NCBI GenBank assembly: GCA_018821245.1
Contig: JAHJMO010000030.1
Coordinates: forward strand, 1-42,604
Source of the DNA: Patescibacteria group bacterium
GTDB lineage: Bacteria; Patescibacteriota; Microgenomatia; UBA10105; UBA927
DNA length: 42,604 bases
Direction: 5' to 3'
Part shown: one piece after another, positions 34,301 through 40,300 of the stretch
How the letters are laid out: each line of letters starts with the position of its first letter
Numbering within the stretch: position 1 is the first letter of the stretch
Notes under the pieces: model-generated
Seen by the model: the letters and a program-made list of their open reading frames with translations, nothing else
What the model was told of the DNA's origin: nothing
Database searches by the model: none
Translations under genes and position numbers: made by a program

Positions 34301-37300
34301 GACCGTTTTGTGTCGCCGCAAGCGCCACGTTGGCTTGAGAAAGTTGTGCCTGTGCCGCTTGAGCCGCAGCCCGTGCCGCAGCAAGACCGTTAATTACCTG
34401 CACGCGCGCGGCAGGGGTACGGACAACCGCTGGACCTGCCTGCCAGCTCCGAATCACTTCCTGCCCCGCCTCAATCGCTCCCGCTCTTGTTCCGATCCCA
34501 ACCGAGACAGACGGTGCAGTTCCGTCAGTTGAAAGTGTCGGACCGCTGGGCCGTCCTGCGCGTCCTGTCAGATCATATACCTGCGGTGCGCCTCCACGGC
34601 TAACTTTCTGATTTAAGATATCCGGGTCAATTGCCTTTCGCACCGTATCCACAAAGTCATCGAGCGTTCGAAGGTTGTTTAAGGCCACAAAATCTTTTGC
34701 ATTACCTGGCCCCGTTAGGTCCGCCTCACTGTATGATTCTTTATTTGTATTGACAAGCTTTTTGTATTCCTGTTTTACGGAGTCCGGAAGTGTTTGAAAT
34801 TCCGGTTGGCTCTCAATCCCACGCAGATACCTGTGTACTTTGTTTACCGAATCCAACAGGTCTTGGCGTGCGTCAATTTTGCTTGAGCCGATGTTCGGGT
34901 CTATCTCGCTAAGCGTCCGCAGTTCTGCTCTCATTTGCTCAAAAAACGCGGATGTCCTGGCCTGTTCGGCAGTCGAAGCGCCTCCCAATAATCTCCTGTT
35001 TGCCGCAACTTCCAGCGCGTCTACTGTCGCGGGTCCCAAATTGTCTGCAACCCGCTTGAGCGCCGCCAGCTGATTTCTGGAAATAAGCGCGTCTTCGTTG
35101 CTCTGGAAAAACGCCCGCGCACTTTCTGTCTTATTAGCAATCGTTCTTCCTGAAAACTGAGCATTATCCACTCCCAGTCCTATTACGTCTAATGTGGAGT
35201 ATTTTCCTCCTGTACCGCGATCCCGCCCTGCCGCCTGAAGGAACGTCGTAAGCGTCGTGTCTTTGCCGACTATCACGGTAAACGGCTCTGTCAGTTTGGT
35301 AACCGAGTCAACGCCGTAGTGCGCACCAAACTCGTAAACTGTTATGAGGCGCTTTCCGCTGTTGTCCCCGCCGCTTCTATAGGTCACAATTACATCGTCG
35401 ACAGACGCAAAATCAGGAATCTTTGTTGGTCTTCCGTTTGCATCAATAAGGTAATGGTCGCCATTTGGACTTCGAGTGATAAAGTCCGCGCCCGGATTTG
35501 CCGCCCGCAGTTTTTCGATGATAATGCTTGTGGGCTCCCGTCCTGTTGCAATAACAACATGTTCTATGTTTGAAGATCCTTTCCTCGTTTTTGTCAACGC
35601 GCTGTATGCGCTCCCAACATCATCCGCCCCTTTGGCTACTCTGTATGTCGAAACTTTATGCACTGCATCGTTTGAAAGTACGAAATCAGCCTGCCCTACA
35701 CTGCTTTTCCCCAGGTTTATCCCGTACACAGTTTCAAATTGTGACCGCACGTAATCCGGCGTTCCGGTAAATCCGTATATTTCAGGAAAGTTTTGTAAAA
35801 ACCGCGCGTAGTTGGTGCCCATAGAAGATGATGTCACCGATACGGCGTTCTTATCCACCGCGACGCTTACTCCCTCTGTGGCGCCCCAAAGCTTACCGCC
35901 GATTATCTCCAAAGCAAGTGCGTCATACGCCCGTGATGGTGTTCTTCCGGATATAGCACGGCCTTCCGCAAGCACTACCTTCCCGTCTTTTACGACAAAG
36001 TCTGTTCCAACCACTTTTCCTATCTGGTCTACAATAGCTTCTGCCGCTGTTTTTCGATGCTGGAATTCCTCAATGACCTTGACCAGCGACTCGCTTTCAA
36101 CCCCATCTATAGAGCGCTTGCTTAAAAATTCCGTAACTTTATCCTGATATGCTTTTGATGATTGTGATTTTTCGGGTGAAAAAAGGTCTCCCTCAAGATA
36201 TGTCTTTACGGACTGATCCCCTACAGCGTCCGTCGCCTGCCGCAGAAGGTCTGCATACATCCGATTTTCAGTGTCAATATTACCTATGCGCGCGCGTTCC
36301 CCTCCTGAAGAGTCTATTGCAAGGAGTTTACGGGCTTCTTCAATCTTCACGCGCCCTTCTGTTTTGCGACCAGCTTGCGAAAGCGCCTCGCCTTCTGATA
36401 TTAAATCGAGTGCTTGTTTGACAACCGAACTTTCTTCTGTCACTTTCGTAAAGGTTTCAATCAGTCTCCTACCCTCTATTGTATTTCCTAGCTGTACCCG
36501 CTCGCCGTGGCTTATGACATAGTCTATATCCAACCTAAGAGATAACTGTGCTTCATCCGCAAGAAGCACAGCCCCTTTTGCTTTCTTCATGATGGCGGCC
36601 GACTCTGGTCCCTTAATGGATTCAAAAATGACATCTTTGGTTGTGAGAAATATCTTCCCTTCGGACACCTCTTTTGCGCTCCTTTGATTCTGTCCGTCGA
36701 GGATAATCACTTTCTCATCCAGCGCTTTAGAAAGTTTTTGTTCTATTATACGTATTTCATCTATAGAAAGATCGGATAACTGTTTACCAGCAGGTATATC
36801 CACGTATTCAGCAATGAAACTACGCAAATCACCGGTGGTGTTAAGCACCGTAAATACATTTTTGCCGGTAATTTTTGCCTTAAGCACTGCTATTTCCGGA
36901 ATAAGCACAGTAGACTTACCGCTTCCTGTAAGAGCTTCAAAAAGAATCCCTCTTCCTTCGCTTTTGAGCATCGCATCGGCAATGACTTTTAGCTGATTGC
37001 GTTCGCCCGCTTCTATTCCGCGAATGCTGGATATCTTGCCTTTGCGTACTTCTTCTCCTGTGGTTGGATCCTTTGTTTTAGGCGCAAGTTTTCCCTCTTT
37101 AAGTTCGGATAATCGCTTCTCATACGCAGCAAGCTCTGTATTGATTTGGTCAACAATCTTCTTTTGGGGAGGTGACAGTCCTCCATTTTCTCCGATACGG
37201 TTTTCCGTCTTCACCGCGCCATCCGGCAGTCTCAAGGTTTTTCCGCCAAGCGTAGTTTCGCTTACGGAGTCAAAGTACACACTGCCGTCTTTGTAAAGGA

Positions 37301-40300
37301 TATTTACTTGTTCGCCGTTGAGCTCAAGAGCGTATCTGCCGTCTTTTAGTTTTGCGCGAGCCAACGTATCGGCAACATCTTTTATTTTTGTTGCTCCTGA
37401 TACGTCAACCTCTGTTCCGCCGGTCTTTATTCGCACGCTTCCATCAGCACCAACTTCAAGTTCTGAAATTTTGCCCAACTCAAGAATTTTGTTTCCTTGA
37501 CTATCCGTTGTTGATAAGTCCGTAATCTTACTTCTATACTCTATACTGCCTTCTTGATATGCGTTCTGTACTTCTTTAATCTTAAGACCGAGCTTAGTTT
37601 CTTCGCCACCAAATGTCTTCCCAAGGAAGTTCGGCTCATCCGGCGGGCCCATGATAAAATCACGCACCCTTTCTTTTAGAGTAGGTTTCGCTTCAACTGC
37701 GGCTTCAACATTTGCTTTCAAACGAGCTATCTCTGCAGGATCCGTAATCCCTCGGCGCGCAGCTTCTTCAGCCACAGCTATATCAACCTGCGACTGTTTT
37801 GCCGCCTTGGTCTGCTTTGCCTGCGCTTGGGTAAGTACCCCCTCCGCCGTCGCTCTCAAGCCAAACGCCTCCTTTACTCTGCCCAAAAATGTTCCCGCCT
37901 CGTTGCGGGCAACATCAAGAGCATGCACTTCGGAAGACAACATGTTTGCCTGTTGTGCAAGGTCAAGAGAAGTATTCTGTATCTCTAAAACTTTCGCCTG
38001 TGCCGCAGTTTCACCGTTTTTGAAACCATTGGACAATTCAACTAATTCACTAAACCTGTCTATGCGGGCTTGTACTTTCGCAATTCCATCTGTGTTTATC
38101 GCTCGTTGTTCTGTAATCTTGCTGTTTTGGTACGCGACAACGACATCTGAATCGACAGCTCCAACTTTATTACCACTTGCATCAAATTCTGCCCAACCCA
38201 CGCCCTTTTCGTATTTGTATTTTCCTCCCATGGAATCCATAACTTCATTGCCGTTTGCGTCAGACCATTTTGGCGGAACAAATCTTGCGTCGACTGTCAG
38301 TTCTCCTTCTCCCAATGGAATTTTTCCATTCTTAATCAGTAGCTCTCTGTCTCTTACCGATGCCTCGTACGCAATTTTTGCTTTTTCCGGATCTCTAACC
38401 AAAGCAAGTCCTTCCTCCGCGGATCTATACTTTGTATTGATGTCTTCAATTTCTGCTTTTCTTGTTTTGATTGCCTCTGACAGTTTGTTTTGATTGTCTG
38501 TGAAGTGGCGTGATTGTAAAACTTCGCGCTTCTCTGCCAGCGCGATAAACTTTTGTTGCGCTTCTTCGGGACTGCCGGATCGCGCCGCTTGTTCATATTC
38601 GGTTTTCGCTTTGTTGTATTCATTTACAACATCAGGCGCGGCGATCCGGTCGCGCACCTTTTGTAACCAACTGCCCGGCTGCGTTACTTGTGCCTCTTCC
38701 ATGCGGTACGAATGTTGTGAGGCGAATAAATTGTCTTTCGCGTCTATGTACGCTTTGTATTCCGGTTTGTTCAGTTTTTCAGAAGCCGAAAGGTTTTCAA
38801 AATTCTTATATGCCTCAAGCGTCTCTTGATATTTTTGCCGTGCTTCCGCAAACCTTTGCATAGCAGGTGTCGGGTTTTCCGCATCTTCAATCTTGGCAGA
38901 CGCTTTTAACGCCATAGCAATAGCCGCGTCTTCTCTTCCTTTGGTTAGAATGGCGTTCCTCAATTCTGCTTCCGCGCTCCTCACTTGCTGTCCTGTTACG
39001 CCCTCTGCAAATTTTCCGTTCTTCGGATTGGCCGGGTCTGCATACAGTTTGGCGAGGCTCTCGGTTGCTTCATCAAATCGTATTGTTGAAGTTTCTCCGT
39101 AATTTCCAGCTCTCATTTGTCCGGTTGAAACAGCAGCTCCCCCAAGAGAAGTGCCCATCTGGCCGACTGCTATTGCGCAGGCGGTTGCGTCCCCGCTTGC
39201 GCATGCTGCCGCTGTCTGCACGCCTTGTATGCCCACGTCTCCATAATCCGCCACAGCGTTTGCCACAAGAGTCTGCGTGGACGGGCTGGTTGCCGCCAGA
39301 CCTACTCGCGCTACCGACAACACGGTCATAGCAATATTCATTCCGCAGGCAGCCGAATCCTTCTGATAGTTTCCGTCAACATCCATTACGCCTTTCGTGC
39401 ATACCTCAACTGCGTTTTGGCCGAAATAATACGCAGATGCTCCGGCAACCGCAGCTTGCGCGATTTTGGCTCCTGTGGCCATTTGTGTAGCAGAAGATAC
39501 TTTCGCCGTGTAGTTGGCGCCGTTTGCCAATAAACTCACTCCTTTTGCGCTAACTACAGCTCTGCCAAAAAGACTTCCGGTTGTTCCAAGTTGCCCTGCT
39601 ACGGCTCCGCCCATCAAAAGTCCTGATTGCCACGCGAAATCATCGACAGCTTTTTTACATTTAGGATCGTTCAAACTTTCTTCGAATGTTCTGGCATTGC
39701 AAAGCTCGGCAACCGCCGGAGCGGCTTGTGAGGATAACATGGCAACACCCATCGCCTGCGATCCATACAGAAGCGCTGTAGATCCTGCAGCCATAGCACC
39801 GCTGGCCGCTGAAGCAGCGACAATAGGCCATGCAATCGCAGCTCCTGCAATCCCAACAACCATCGTTGCCGGCGCAGCTCCTTGTATCACAGACCCGCGG
39901 ACACATGTCCATGCGCTTTTATTTTCTCCATAACATCCGCTCATTACTAAATCATTTCCACGTTTTGTTGCGCCGTGAGTAAGATTGTTGAACCATAAAA
40001 CAGTCTTAGAAAGTCCACCAAGATTTTTTAAGTTCGCTTCAATTTCCGTAGGTATGTGTTCTCCATTTCTCAAGCCTTCCATATAGTCCGCGTCATCCAA
40101 TTTGCCCAAATTTTGAAGTGAAGGCAGTATGCGCTGCAACGCTTCATCCTGTTCTCGCGTAAAATCGTCTACAGTTGTACCTTTGTTCTGCTTAAGATAG
40201 TCATTCATCAAGGAAAGATACTTTGGTGAATAGATATCTTCTACATAGTCCTTTAGTGCAACCTCGTAAAGCGCTTTTTCTTGCGGTGTCTTCCACTGGG

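Noticed and set aside
35030-37045. Housekeeping secA gene
   Set aside because: The motifs are SecA-like but have a DEAQ box and altered motif V, and the domain is continuous with non-SecA sequence on both sides.
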